From contig NJPS01000051.1 in NCBI GenBank assembly GCA_002946415.1, positions 484,001-548,000 on the forward strand: 64,000 nucleotides of DNA, written 5' to 3'. Of this stretch, positions 38,780 through 49,858 are shown piece by piece. The position numbers and the translations under genes were made by a program. This DNA comes from Rutstroemia sp. NJR-2017a BVV2. Its lineage: Eukaryota > Ascomycota > Leotiomycetes > Helotiales > Rutstroemiaceae. Within the stretch, counting starts at the first letter, position 1. Each line of letters opens with the position of its first letter. The notes under the pieces are model-generated. The model did no database searches. It saw nothing but the letters and a program-made list of their open reading frames with translations, and had not been told where the DNA came from.

Positions 38780-39037
38780 ATGGACTCCAGCACGGCCCCA
38801 CCCGCGTCAATTCCTCATTCGAATGTTCAAAACTTCTTGAACGAGACGACGAACGAGTCCTGTCCTTCCTCAGCAACCCCCGCCGTCAAGAAGTTGATGC
38901 AAGACCCGAATTTTACGGATTGCGCAGCATTGGGACTGCAGGTGAACCAGAAGGACGACTTGTTGATGCCCATCCCGAACAGCTCCAGAGGAAAGGACGC
39001 TCAAAGGGTAGAGAGCATATTGTTGCAGGCACAATAA
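38780..39037 (+). CDS. Small hypothetical protein, 85 residues
   Basis: The frame MDSSTAPPASIPHSNVQNFL has ordinary protein composition, with no low complexity after the Ser/Pro start, and a compact end (DAQRVESILLQAQ). No signal peptide or membrane helix. An overlapping 101-codon frame (38773-39078) is less protein-like. Function unknown; it may be a genuine short gene. Confidence 0.4.
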   Translation: MDSSTAPPASIPHSNVQNFLNETTNESCPSSATPAVKKLMQDPNFTDCAALGLQVNQKDDLLMPIPNSSRGKDAQRVESILLQAQ

Positions 39038-39628
39038 GTGTCTTGCGAAGATATCAATTGCTCGAGCAGATTGAATGAATGTACTTATTGGTATTGGCAG
39101 TGGGGGAATTATACATACACATAAGGACCTTCGGAGAATTTATATACGCATTTAAATCGGCGGTTTCGGACATTTAGATGGCGACGCCCACTGCTGTGGA
39201 GGAACAATCTACAAAGTCCAGGGCAAGACGATCAATGAATATTCTCCGTCTGGAGAAATTTGAGCTCGAAAGCCGAGCAAGACTAGGATCCGTGCCATAG
39301 GAAGATACAGACAGATAATTCTAGGTTGTTCTGCTGTAATTTTTGCACAAGTTCTTATGTGCGCGATGAGTACTAGATTCTCCCTTACATGAAGACCTAT
39401 GTTCCTACTCAAAGTTCAACGCGATAGAGGAATGAGATACTAGAACTAAAAATGACATTTCTGTAGTGCATTTTCTAAGCCGTACGCCTTCGTAATGTTT
39501 AGTTATGGCCAATTGTACTTCTCCAGCTGGGAATTCCTTCAGTATAAGAGGGACCTGCTATTTCCGCAGATTATATTACAGTATATATTTCTAAATAATG
39601 CTTCATCTTACATCAACTAGCGTGACCT
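39038..39628. other. AT-rich spacer before the tRNA
   Basis: No gene or repeat recognised. Confidence 0.5.
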
Positions 39629-39727
39629 GGCACTTTGGCGGAGTGGTTAACGCGATGGCCTGCTAATCTTCTTCAAGATAGTTAGCCATTTCCTTCGGGA
39701 GCGTGTGTTCGAATCACACAGGTGTCG
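39629..39727 (+). tRNA. tRNA-Ser (GCT anticodon) with an 18-nt intron
   Basis: The acceptor stem GGCACTT pairs with AGGTGTC (two G-T wobbles), followed by discriminator G. The D arm is GGCGGAGTGGTTAACGC, the anticodon stem ATGGC/GCCAT with GCT at 39662-39664, and the T arm GTGTG TTCGAAT CACAC. The anticodon loop is 25 nt instead of 7, so an 18-nt intron follows position 37. A long variable arm (TTCCTTCGGGAGC) is as expected for serine tRNA. It decodes AGC and AGU. Confidence 0.93.
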
Positions 39728-40603
39728 AACGATGAATCCAAGCATCCGGCTTAGATTGTTCTTTTGCAATTTTAAATTTTAATTTTGGTTGAGCGTCATA
39801 TTTTGCAACTTCTCTGATATGCAATGCGAAAGTCAATTTTAGTGGGGCCGAGTGGATCACTGGCTTCAACTATTAGAACTCTCCTTTCAGTCTACTCGCT
39901 TATATCCACTCCCAAGGCATATCTTCTCTTTCATGTGAAATAATAACGGACCTTTACCTTGATGCTATTGTACTTGTCCGAATAACTTCTTCTTCTTCCA
40001 CGCCACCTCCAGCAATAATTCTACATTTCTAGCCCACCAAGACTCTTCTTAATTACCGACAATGTTAACCGTCGACAAACAGACCACGGTTGTGGCACTC
40101 AATGGGATATTTCAATTCAACGAACGAAGTGCACTCTTAGAAGACTAGGGTACAACAGCCTGATATTCTACTTGGCTCTCAGCTCGGAATGCGTCTATAG
40201 TATCTTCGCTATATAGATATATCTGTTCAATGATCTGCCTCCACACTTCCTCACATCCTCGTTTTCATTCAGCTATATGCTAGGTCTATATATTTCAGAA
40301 CCATGTGGTAATATCTTGATAAATAAAATTTTCCATCAATCATATAATCACCGGCCTCTGCCTAAACATCTGCGAATTCACCACGTGTGGATTGTCTCCA
40401 CGCAATCTATATCCCCGCGTTTACCCCGCATTATATTCTCCAGTGCAGCAGCACGAGTCGTACAATGTGAATAGGGATACGAGGTTACTTATGCAGCCGC
40501 AATATACGAGTACATTCTAATATAACCGCAAATTATTAACACTTTCCAAGAAGCCGCCAAGATAAAAACATCTTTATCCATAATTATCCTCTCTCCTTGC
40601 CAT
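39728..40603. other. AT-rich spacer between the tRNA and the GH26-like gene
   Basis: A TTTT run near 39762 could end tRNA transcription. No other feature recognised. Confidence 0.5.
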
Positions 40604-41889
40604 CTAATGACAGTAACCGCTCATACATGTAAGGCCAGATTTGCAAGGAACCGAGGAGCTGCAGTCCCATCCTTCGCATCCCCATGTGCATGTACTAGTA
40701 GCTTTTGCGGATGTCGAGGTCTTGGTGGAAAGAGTTGTAGGCGTGCTTCCGGTGCTGGTCGCCAAGGTTGTTGGGTCAGTTCCAGTGGAATTGCCTGGTA
40801 TTGGTCAGCGTGCTTTCTTCATCGGGTCAGCGAACTTACCGGAGCTACATCCGCTCTTCGAATTGTGTAGAAGAAGATCCTGGGCCTGCGACAGGATCGA
40901 TGAACTTCCCTCGACAATCAAGAAATTCTCTTCTTTGTTGTATTCGAACCATGATGCCGCGATGTAGTTGGGGTATTTGCACATGTCCTGATTGACCAAT
41001 TGGCTCACCCATGCGGCATTTTGCGAAGATGTACCATATCCTGTCTCGCCTATGGCGAATGGGAGTTTGTGTGCCGCAGAATAGGTCTGGTAGAACGACC
41101 CGTAACAGCTTTCAAATGACGAATCGGAGAGTGACTTTGGGTAGCAATCAATACCGACGATATCAACATAGTCAGGGCCAGGCCAGTAAGGTGCAATGGG
41201 AGCGGAGGAGGTATCCACGTTTGGTGACCACCACATCTTAATCTTGGGATTATTGGCTACAGCTGCGTGGATGTTCTTCCATGCTGTGATGAACTCGGAT
41301 GCCGTTCCATGATAAGTTCCGTCGGTCTGAAATTTTTAGTTGATGATACGAACTGGCGGGATTTGTGCATACACACCACATAGTAATTCATCTCATGTCC
41401 AAATCTCAACCAAACCTCTACATTTTTTGACGTAAACTGCTCCAACACACTTGCGACCTGAGCTGCCACGCTGCTCGTCACCTGGCTAAATGGAATAGAT
41501 GGCATAACAGCAGGTTGAAACACGGCCCCGGAAGCAACAACATCATCAAGACGCTGAAGAAGTTGAGATCCGCTGAAAGTGCTAGACGTTATCTGCGCAT
41601 ACCATCCGTAGGTGCTGGCTTTGGCGCCAAGTTTGCTGTTGATCTGAGCCATTGTGTATGCTGGGGATGAAACCTTGTATCCATCTGAAGGGAGGAATCC
41701 GAATGCCACTCCATTCGAGATGACTCCGCCTGAGGGAAGGCCATCGACGGGAGCTAGTTTATGTTAGTCATGAGACATCGTGGGAAAGGAGTAATTACCT
41801 CGTTTTTCAACGATCTGAGGGGTTGTCAATGCTGACACCGCTGAGATAATCGCTGCTCCGGAGACGAGATATGTGGAGAATGACTTCAT
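40604..41889 (-). CDS. Secreted clan GH-A glycoside hydrolase, GH26-like, with C-terminal Cys-rich module
   Basis: Exons 41889-41799, 41753-41377, 41326-40840 and 40794-40604 give 381 residues. A signal peptide (about 1-21) is followed by a dibasic-type EKR site. The catalytic domain has EVWLRFGHEMNYYV with putative acid/base Glu151, and FAIGETGYG with putative nucleophile Glu250, the spacing of a (beta/alpha)8 retaining hydrolase. The HEMN pattern resembles GH26 mannanases, so mannan or a related glucan is the likely substrate. A Ser/Thr linker leads to a tail of about 28 residues with six Cys, starting CTWGCEGWDC. This is not a standard CBM1. The family call is tentative; hydrolase nature is solid. 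Confidence 0.78.
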
Positions 41890-43439
41890 GATGGATTAAA
41901 TGAGTGACTGAAATGAACTGAATGTCTGAAATGAACTGAAGGCCAGGAGTAGAAGAATAAGTAAAGAGTGAATGCTCAGCAGGAGATATCGATAAATGTA
42001 AAGCTCGACGAAACATTATATACCACAGCATTCTTCTTCCTAAAGATACAGCAATTTCTGCATGAGAAGGTCGTCATCCATTCCATTCATGCGGCTCAAA
42101 ATACACATCTCGTAGTTCATTCACCCCATGGTAAACGCAGATCATCTTTTTCAGCCGCATCTTCCTTTCCAATAATTGGTCGAGACGTCCGAGACGGAGA
42201 TTGACTCTTCCTCCTGGAATCCCACGAAAGTTTATATAGGGCGAACTCCAAGCGTAATGAAGAAAGCAATTTGCGAATCCTGCATGTTTCACGATAAGGA
42301 ACGGTTTCCAGATGTGGCGTCATTTTGGGGGCGATGTGGCTTGACCATGCGGGGTGGGGGACTAAAAATAAAAGTCTCAAGAAGGAAACATGACCATTTA
42401 AGGATCTGACTTCTTCCTTCACGAACTGCATCCAGTAAGTCATTAAAATTATCTTGCTTACTACGGAAGTCGCCTGCATTTCATTTTACTTTACGGGCAT
42501 GAGTAATCAGGGGATTGATATGCTGGTCGCGGTAGAGCTTCCTGTTGCATTGTCTTCGAGATCTGGTGGATAACACCTACCGAGAATAGAAGGCATGAAG
42601 TTATGTAAACAGGAAACTGATTTGTAAACGGCACAGCGAACCCGGTATTGACGTTGCATCATCTTGGCAGGAGGTTATGATTGCGTTTTCGATGAAACTC
42701 TAGGACCGTCGCTGACAGCAATCTTCAGAACTGTGCTACTATAATCAGACATCAGACTAGGGCGACGAACGCGGCGTTAACTTGCCAATGGAGTCTTGGG
42801 ACCAGAAAATCGGCCAAGGCGGCTCAGCGGCACTCTCACCAAGTGTCTCTCTGTGAGTGCTATCGCCGTTTTGGATTCGAATTCGGTCAGGCATTATGTG
42901 GTGGTTTATCGCGAGTGCGTAAACTTACACTATCGAAAGCCTACACTTCCAGACATCCGCCATCTCAACCCTCCACCTACCTTAACACGCATTCAAACAC
43001 TCAAATAAAGTCAAATATCCCATTACTTGTATCCGTCAAGCAAACGCAGCGAGAAGCGTTCCCGGCTTCGAGTATTTTTGCTGGAAACGAAATGCCCCCA
43101 AGCGAAGAGGATTCCTCCTTGCGCGATTATCTGAGAACTTCGAACCATGTCAGCACTTGGCTCCATTACAGATCCCACCTTGTAACGTGGGGCTGACATG
43201 GTTTCCCACCTGCTTCGTATTTGTGGATGATGGTGCAAATAGTTCATTGCTCTCAACCTCAACTCTATCTCGACCCTCGTTGTATAAAGAGAAGCTGGTG
43301 CAGTATGTGATGTGAATAGTCCACCATCATCTTCAGTCTTCTCATTTCTTCACATTCATTCATTACACTTCATTTTTCCTAAAAGTTTATTCCATATACC
43401 ACTTTACTTCTCCTATAAACCATCTACTCCTTCCTCAAA
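41890..43439. other. Divergent intergenic region
   Basis: Shared upstream region of the GH26-like gene (minus) and the lysozyme-fold gene (plus). A pyrimidine-rich leader with CATTCATTACACTTC precedes 43440. No gene supported. Confidence 0.5.
42015..42024 (-). promoter_or_regulatory. Probable TATA box of the GH26-like gene
   Basis: GGTATATAAT lies about 126 bp upstream of the start codon. Confidence 0.4.
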
Positions 43440-44362
43440 ATGCATTTCCAACACGTAAGTCAGCCCACCCAGCCCTCCCTTACCCCTCAACTAACCAGAT
43501 AAGTTGGCCATCACCGCCGCCTTTCTCACCGGCACTCTCGCCCACCCGCTCGACTCCCGCGCCACCTCATCCAGCAGCGCGGCCACCGCCAAGATAACCT
43601 CCGCGGCAGCATTCACCTCCGGGGCCGGCAACAAAGATCCCTCTAGCATTCTCAGCACCGGCGTCGGCAAAGGCACCGATTCCTATAGCTGCTACTCTGG
43701 CAGCTGGGAGTCATTTCCCCCGTCCTCCAAATGGGTGAGCTTTGATGCTATGTGGAACAAGACCACATCGTATCTCAAAGAATCCTGCGCCAACACCGGC
43801 GCCTTTGGTCCTGGAGATAGCCAGGCCCAGATTGACGCTATGTATGATTCGATTGTTAAAGTTTCAGAGGCGAGCTTGGTCGATCCGAGATTTATCTTTG
43901 CGACCATCTTGCAGGAAAGTAGTGGATGTGTGAATATCGATACTAGCAAGAATCCAGATCCTAGCCAGCCTGACAATCCGTACGTTTTCTTCTTCTTCTC
44001 CATCCCCTTAGTATCTACAAATACCATTCATGATTTACTAACATCCCTCAAGCGGCCTCATGCAATCCGTAGCCGGCGTAAAATTTGTCGGCAATTCTGC
44101 CAGTGCTTCCGCCCAAGCTGCATCCATCCATCAGATGATTGTGGACGGCGTGCAAGGCACCGCTAAAGGCGATGGGCTGGTCCAGTGTATCAACCAGTAT
44201 GGAAACATCTACGAAGCAGCTAGATGCTACAACTCTGGAGAGGTCAACAAGAGCAACTTGAATGATCCGCAGGGCGCTACACCAAGTTACGTTAATGACA
44301 TTGCCAACTATATGACTGGATGGTTGAATGCGAACAGCAAGTGGGGCAGCTGCAAGAAATAG
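43440..44362 (+). CDS. Secreted lysozyme-fold protein (transglycosylase SLT-like)
   Basis: Exons 43440-43454, 43504-43979 and 44053-44362 give 266 residues. The first exon is only 15 nt (MHFQH), and joining it to LAITAAFLTGTLAHP completes a signal peptide. A Ser/Ala-rich propeptide-like stretch precedes the domain. The signature RFIFATILQESSGC has Glu142 in the catalytic position of SLT/goose-type lysozymes. It is followed by PGLMQSVAGV (165-174), equivalent to the GLMQ motif, and a Cys-containing C-terminal half. Such enzymes cleave peptidoglycan or chitin-like glycans. In a fungus it could act on bacteria or on cell-wall polymers; the substrate is inference. Confidence 0.75.
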
Positions 44363-44578
44363 ACGCGATGGGTGGTCGTAGTAAGTAAAGACATGTTGAG
44401 AGGGTGAAGGGGGAATGAGGAGCGAATACGAGCGAGTATCGTAGGAATGGTGGAGCATGTAGGGAGTTGTACGTTGGGCTGGCGTACCCATTTTTGTATA
44501 TTTTCAACCATTTAAAACCAATTACATCACAATTTTCTCTTCAGACCATACCGAATCTCATCTTAAAACGCTCTAACA

Positions 44579-45787
44579 TTAAGCTCCCCTCTCCCTGTTC
44601 TCCAGCTCCAACAACTGTTTCGCCAAATCCACAAACGTATCCTCCATACTCCTATAAGTCACTCCCATGACTCTCTTTGCCTTATCACTACTGCAAGTAA
44701 ACGAGCCATCTTGCAAGCCTTTCTCCCCCGGACTACCCTTCGGCGTCCTCTCTTCTAGCTCAGGAATATTCTTACGAAGAATATCACTGATATTCTGCGA
44801 CGAGACCTGGCCTTCACAAATAATAAACCGTTGACCCGACGCCTCGGGTAGCGTTGCAGCTAGAAGATGAGCTTGTGCAAGGTCCTGCTTATCATAAGCT
44901 CAAGCCCAAGCAGCGGAAGCAGAACAGGGAAACTTACTCGAACATCGGTATATACATGGAGACCATCTTTGACAATCAGATTGTGCAGGAATCCGTGGTA
45001 CAATGAATCACTTACTGGGTGGTAACTCAGCGTCCTTAGACGAATTCACAAACCCGCTATAGATCCGGGCATTTGACTGATTGAGATCGTTCGTACTGGG
45101 CACAGTATGTCTCACCGGTCCGTAAACCATAGGAGGGGTCAGCGATACCAAATCAAAATTCGGCTTCTCTTTCTCGACAAATTCCCATGCTGGTTTCGGT
45201 CAGTGATTATCGAAGAACAACCAGATCAGTCCTTCTCATGAGTACTTACCTGCCAGTTCTGCAAACTTCTTACTGGCCTGGTACGCGTTATTATGATTCC
45301 CCGTGAGCGCACTTTCCTGAGTCGTTGGGTTCCAGTCATCTTCCGTGTAGATCTTCTGCGGGTTCGACACATAGTCTCCCGCAAAATTCACAACGGCCGC
45401 ACAGCTGCTCGTGAGGACGACTCTCTTCACACTCGGGGCGTGCTTCTGGATTGATTTTAGGATCTCTAAAGTCCCCTTGATAGCGGGGTCCAGAAACTCG
45501 CGGTTGTCAGTGATGACTTTGTAGAGAAATGGCGAGGCGGTATGGATCACGATATCGAAGGGTGGGTCGGATTGCACAACTTGGTCGAATGCACCGGGAG
45601 ATGTAATGTCTGGGACGATGCCAAAGTCTAATTGGGATTTGTACATTGCGAAGTCGGAAAGCACTTGCTGTGCTTTGGCATCGGAGCGTACGACAGCGCG
45701 GACGGAATGCTTTTGTTTGAGAAGATACTCGAGGACCCATGAGCCGACGAAGCCGTTTGCTCCGGTAAGGAGAACTCGTTTTGACAT
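44579..45787 (-). CDS. NAD(P)-dependent extended SDR reductase (Gre2/dihydroflavonol-reductase-like)
   Basis: Exons 45787-45250, 45189-45016, 44966-44938 and 44884-44579 give 348 residues. The Rossmann motif TGANGFVGSWV (residues 8-18) and the active-site YQASKK identify an extended short-chain dehydrogenase. TSSCAAV supplies the Ser of the triad. The family includes methylglyoxal/ketone reductases and carbonyl reductases of secondary metabolism. The third exon is only 29 nt (NGLHVYTDVR) and restores the conserved DVRDLAQAH. Cytosolic, no targeting signal. It is divergent from the quinone oxidoreductase gene, so a joint response to reactive carbonyls is possible but unproven. Confidence 0.88.
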
Positions 45788-46415
45788 TGTTGTTGTATAG
45801 ATTTGAAACGAATATGATGCTTATCGTGGAGGATAAAGGCAATTAATTCGATGAAGATACACGGATATATACACAATCTATATAGGACATCGGAATAACC
45901 TACGTAGGCACCCAGCACGAAAATGACATGCACGAGATCTAGGAGTTAAAGCATGTGCGGAACTGAGGCATCAGCCAAACCTGCAATGGACAAATCAAAT
46001 ACTTAGCGGCGGGAGATATTCCGATCTAATGAAGCGAAGCTTTCCGTAGGAGTGCACCGTAATGCCGACGATTATTGGAAGTTACATTCACCCAATTTAG
46101 ACAACACGCAGCTGGTACCGAACGTGCATGATTACGAAGCATCGCGCTTCCGAATCATAACCTTCATTCAATGATGAGTGTGCGAGAATGCTGCAGCTCC
46201 GGGCTTAATGCCTTCCAAGATGTTTGCGTGCGGCTTACATGTACCTTCGAAAAAGCATCATAGCGGAAATATTTCCCTTCCTTACCTCCCTGTACTCAAC
46301 GAGACACTTTCCAATTTCAGGGCTAAATATATAAGTAGCAGCATCAATTCTGCCTGCGAGCAGCGTTCTAAACTACTCAACAAAGTCCCTAGTACAGCAC
46401 CAACCTCCCGAAAAT
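45788..46415. promoter_or_regulatory. Divergent promoter region of the SDR and quinone oxidoreductase genes
   Basis: 628 bp between two opposite start codons with no supported gene; it must carry both promoters. Confidence 0.45.
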
Positions 46416-47573
46416 ATGATGAGAGCAATTGGTATGAATGCGCAAACCAATCAATTGTGCCTAAACTGACCATACAACGACAGATATCAAAGATGGAGTC
46501 GGTCCCATCAGCAGTCTTTTCATGAACGAAGAGGCACCAAAACCGAAGCCATCAGCCTCACAAGCTCTGGTCCGAATCCACTGTTTTGGCTTGAACCGCA
46601 TGGACTTGATGCAGAGGGAAGGAAAATACAATGTTCCTCCTCAAGCGGGGAAGATCTTGGGTGTTGAGTTCTCGGGTGTAATTGAAGAACTGGGAGATGG
46701 CGATGTGGCAGATTTTCATGTCGGGGACGAAGTATTTGGACTTGCGTATGGAGGTAGGGAAGACCGTTGGTTGATATGGTTGGTTGCCTCTGATATTCAG
46801 TTTCGATAGGTGCCTATGCAGAGTATTTGGCCTCCTCAGTCCATATGCTCATCCATAAGCCCGAATCGATATCTTGGGAAACAGCTGCTGGGATTCCGGA
46901 GGTATGCGCACGAGACTCCCGACCAGATAGACACTGACCTACCGTTCAGACCTGGATTACTGCCACCCAAGCTCTCCATCTTGTCGGATGTTTCAAGCCA
47001 GGAGACAATGTTCTTTGGCATGCCGGAGCATCCGCCGTGTCAATCGCAGGAATTCAACTCAGCAAGGCAGCTGGCGCAAACAAGATATTCGTGACAGCAG
47101 GCTCTGACGAGAAGGTAGACTTCTGCAAGACTCTAGGCGCCACCGAGGGCTTCAATTACCACAGTGACGATTGGGTCAACGGCATTAAGAACACCACAGA
47201 TGGCCATGGTGTTGATGTTATCGTTGACTTTATCGGTAAGAATTATTCCCAGGGAAATTTCGAGGCCGCAGCAATTGACGGGAAGATTGTCCAACTGGCG
47301 AGTCTTAGTGGGCACAAACTCGAGGCCGGTTTGGATATTGGTTTGCTTGAGAACAAAAGGTTACGATGGGAGGGCAGTAGGTTGCGGAGTAGGCCGCTGG
47401 AGTATCAGAGGGTTTTAAGAAATAAGCTGGTGGAGTTTGCGCTGCCTAAATTTGTCGATGGTACCTTTCAGGTTCCTATCGAGAGGGTGTTCAGTTGGAA
47501 GGACATTAGACAGGCTCATGAGCTCATGGAGAGTAATCAATCAAAGGGGAAGATAATCTGTAGGGTTGGTTGA
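46416..47573 (+). CDS. Zeta-crystallin-type NADPH:quinone oxidoreductase (MDR family)
   Basis: Exons 46416-46431, 46484-46753, 46810-46901 and 46950-47573 give 333 residues. The first exon is 16 nt (MMRAI) and joins to DIKDGVGPIS. GLNRMDLMQREGKYNVPP and ILGVEFSGVIEELG are typical of PIG3/quinone oxidoreductases lacking catalytic zinc. Cofactor-binding elements are WITATQALHLVG, ASAVSIAGIQLSKAAGA and VTAGSDEK. The enzyme reduces quinones or alkenals with NADPH in the cytosol. All introns are phase-consistent. Starting at the downstream MNEEAPK instead would lose the first beta strand. Confidence 0.9.
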
Positions 47574-48104
47574 GGACTCTATATCAATCCAATCATTAGT
47601 CCTTGCAAAACCTGGGTAATAGACGTAGCTTTCCCAAGGCTTTCAGAAAGCCGTCTACCTTCCGTTCGCCTACCCTTCAGTTGATATATCTTCTCTATTT
47701 GTTCATCCTACTTTGCGCGGTGGTGACATTTGGTGTGCTACTTCGCGGATATCCCTTATCATTTTCAAAATCGAAACGATTCATTTTAGAAGTACAATTC
47801 CTCATAACAAGCAGGACTTTTCTACGTCATACCATTTCTCAGTTGTTTCTCTTCCGTCATGAATTCTTCAAGGACACTCGAACATTGTGGCGATAGATTG
47901 TGTCGAGAGGAAAATCTTTCGCCAGCATCAAAGCAGTCCTAAGAAAGTTAATAAAGTAGAAGCTTGTGTTTCAGCATGGCTAGTACGTTTCTGCAGCAAA
48001 GAGTATCGATCAAAGGTCTCGCACATGCTGGATACACACGCGTTTCCCACACGACTTGTGGTTGACATTGGAAACTCTAGCTATACGATGATCTGCAGCT
48101 AACA
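47574..48104. other. Spacer between the oxidoreductase and the retroelement remnant
   Basis: A 97-codon hydrophobic frame (47603-47896, plus) lacks motifs and is not called. Confidence 0.5.
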
Positions 48105-48440
48105 TTAGACTGCAGGGACACTGTGAGTCTGTGGACCTTGTAGTACTGATATAAGGGATCCAGCTAGTTCTGGGACGTGTAGTACATCCACTAGCTTTAT
48201 AGGCCTAACCTGCCCCTGGACGAGCACCTGTAGTCTGGCAGTACCCTGGCCAATGCCCTTTATTATTGCCCCCGACGCTGTAGTCACTTCTACAGGCCTG
48301 GCTAACTCGGTGTAGTCGTCGAACTGCTACCTAGTATAGGTCATATACCTTGAGCACCCCGAATCAACGATCCATATAGGCTCTTGATCACTGTACCCTA
48401 GGCTTCCTTCCAGGGATACCCAGCTAATCTCTGCTGATTT
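48105..48440 (-). pseudogene. Copia aspartic protease fragment, broken
   Basis: The frame contains WIVDSGCSRYMT with the catalytic DSG at 48357-48365. A TAG follows at 48327-48329 and reading then resumes at VTTASGAIIKGIGQG and VDVLHVPELAGSLISV, both typical of copia protease. The frame differs from that of Gag. It ends near 48105 without integrase. Confidence 0.8.
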
Positions 48441-48513
48441 AGCTGTTTGTGGGCCAGGAGATAGGCCTCTCCCACCGCTGGGGGTACTTAAAGGTCCTGT
48501 ACTGGCCCCTTTA

Positions 48514-49308
48514 CTACCCTTCAGGCTTCAGCTCAGGGCAGTTAGCCTTAAAGTGACCCTTCTGGCCACAGTTAAAGCACTCTCCCTTAGGCTTCTTGCC
48601 TTTCCCTTTCCAGACCTTTCCTTTAGACTCTGCTTGAGCACTTAGTGCCTTTTCCTTAGAGCCATTCTTAGGCCCTAACCGGCGCTCCCACTCAGCGAGT
48701 TTAGCCACTGTATTTTCAAAATCCAGGGCCTGACCTCTCATCTCTAGCTGTAGAATTAGGGGCTCAAACCTATAGTCTAGCTCCCCAACTACCTTATATA
48801 GGGTTGCTAGTTTGAGTGTATCCGAAGGCCGTTCCTTAGGCTCGATGGAGCCTATTTCTGACTGTAGGGTACTAAGGTGGTTGGCCACCTCAGTTACCCC
48901 TTTAGCACTTCCTTCAGGCACCTTATAGCCTTTGAATGCTCGAATCTTAGTGCTTAGTTGCTGCAGACGCAGAGGCCTATATAGGGCATCAAGTGCCTTC
49001 CACTGGGCACTAGCACTATCACATAGTAATATATGATCCAGTGCCTCCCTGCTGCACAAGCCCATAATGAGGGAGCTTGCCTTAGCATCCTTGGCTACTA
49101 ACTTGGGATCCTTGGGGGTGTCTGCCCCCTCCTTAGGCTTCTCGGATACCCCTGTAGCTCCCTTAGCTACAGTATCCTTGAGCCCAGCTTCAACTACCTC
49201 CCACAGGTCTAACCCTCTTAATAAGGTTCTAACCTGAATACTCCAGGGCCTATAATTAGACCCTGTAAGCCTGGCGATTCTAGGCTTCTCAATGCCATAA
49301 TCCTCCAT
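48514..49308 (-). CDS. Retrotransposon Gag polyprotein (copia type), remnant element
   Basis: 264 residues open from MEDYGIEKPRIARL. The N-terminal half matches the UBN2/DUF4219-like copia Gag (LTGSNYRPWSIQVRTLLRG, DLWEVVEAG). The C terminus has a CCHC zinc knuckle, CFNCGQKGHFKANC, that binds RNA. Two consecutive stops (TAG TAA) end the frame. The reading frame is intact although the rest of the element is lost, suggesting recent loss or domesticated retention; I favour recent truncation. Confidence 0.88.
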   Translation of the reverse strand: MEDYGIEKPRIARLTGSNYRPWSIQVRTLLRGLDLWEVVEAGLKDTVAKGATGVSEKPKEGADTPKDPKLVAKDAKASSLIMGLCSREALDHILLCDSASAQWKALDALYRPLRLQQLSTKIRAFKGYKVPEGSAKGVTEVANHLSTLQSEIGSIEPKERPSDTLKLATLYKVVGELDYRFEPLILQLEMRGQALDFENTVAKLAEWERRLGPKNGSKEKALSAQAESKGKVWKGKGKKPKGECFNCGQKGHFKANCPELKPEG

Positions 49309-49384
49309 TGTAGTTGAGTATTAGCCTGTAAATAGGCTATACGAACGGTTGAATGTAGTTAAATCCGGAGCTTACAACGCTTCC

Positions 49385-49396
49385 GGGCTCATAACC
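49385..49396 (-). other. Retrotransposon primer-binding site, initiator tRNA-Met half-molecule type
   Basis: On the minus strand this reads GGTTATGAGCCC, complementary to the anticodon stem-loop of initiator tRNA-Met (GGGCTCATAACC). It sits directly after the LTR end. Copia-type elements that prime from a cleaved half tRNA use this site. Confidence 0.65.
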
Positions 49397-49432
49397 TCTT
49401 GGAGGTTCTTCGGGGTGGTACTAATAATGTAG

Positions 49433-49858
49433 TGCCTGTAGGCTTTAAATGGATTTAAAAGTAAGGGTAACTTGTGCTTGATTCAACTGTTCTACCTATT
49501 TTACAGTGGTAAAGGACTGCTTATTTATACCCTATAGGCCTCGCCACAGTGTTGGTAACTGGCCTATATATGGGCCTATTGTTGGAACCACTAAAGTGGG
49601 GTAGGTGGGGCTGGTGCCCACCACCTTAAACCGAACGTCGTAGTGATCGATTAGGCTTACAAAGCCTATGACTTCAGGCTTACGAAGCCTATAGTTCAGG
49701 CTTACGACGCCTGTGGCAAATAGGCTTGAAAGGCCTAAGGCAATAGGCCTGAAAGGCCTATAAATATAGCTAGTCCTTCCCACTGTAGATAGCTCATTAG
49801 AACAGTTGAATCAAGCATCAGTTGCACCTACTTTTAAATCCATTTGGGCCTACAGGCA
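49433..49858. repeat. Inverted repeat arms of about 60 bp from two opposed LTRs
   Basis: Arms 49433-49493 and 49799-49858 are near-perfect reverse complements (core AAATGGATTTAAAAGTA). They reflect two LTRs of one family in opposite orientation. Confidence 0.85.

Noticed and set aside
49640..49760. Short AGGCTTACGA / AGGCCTAT repeats considered as a CRISPR-like array
   Set aside because: They are irregular subrepeats inside the LTR of a fungal retroelement; there are no unique spacers of constant size.
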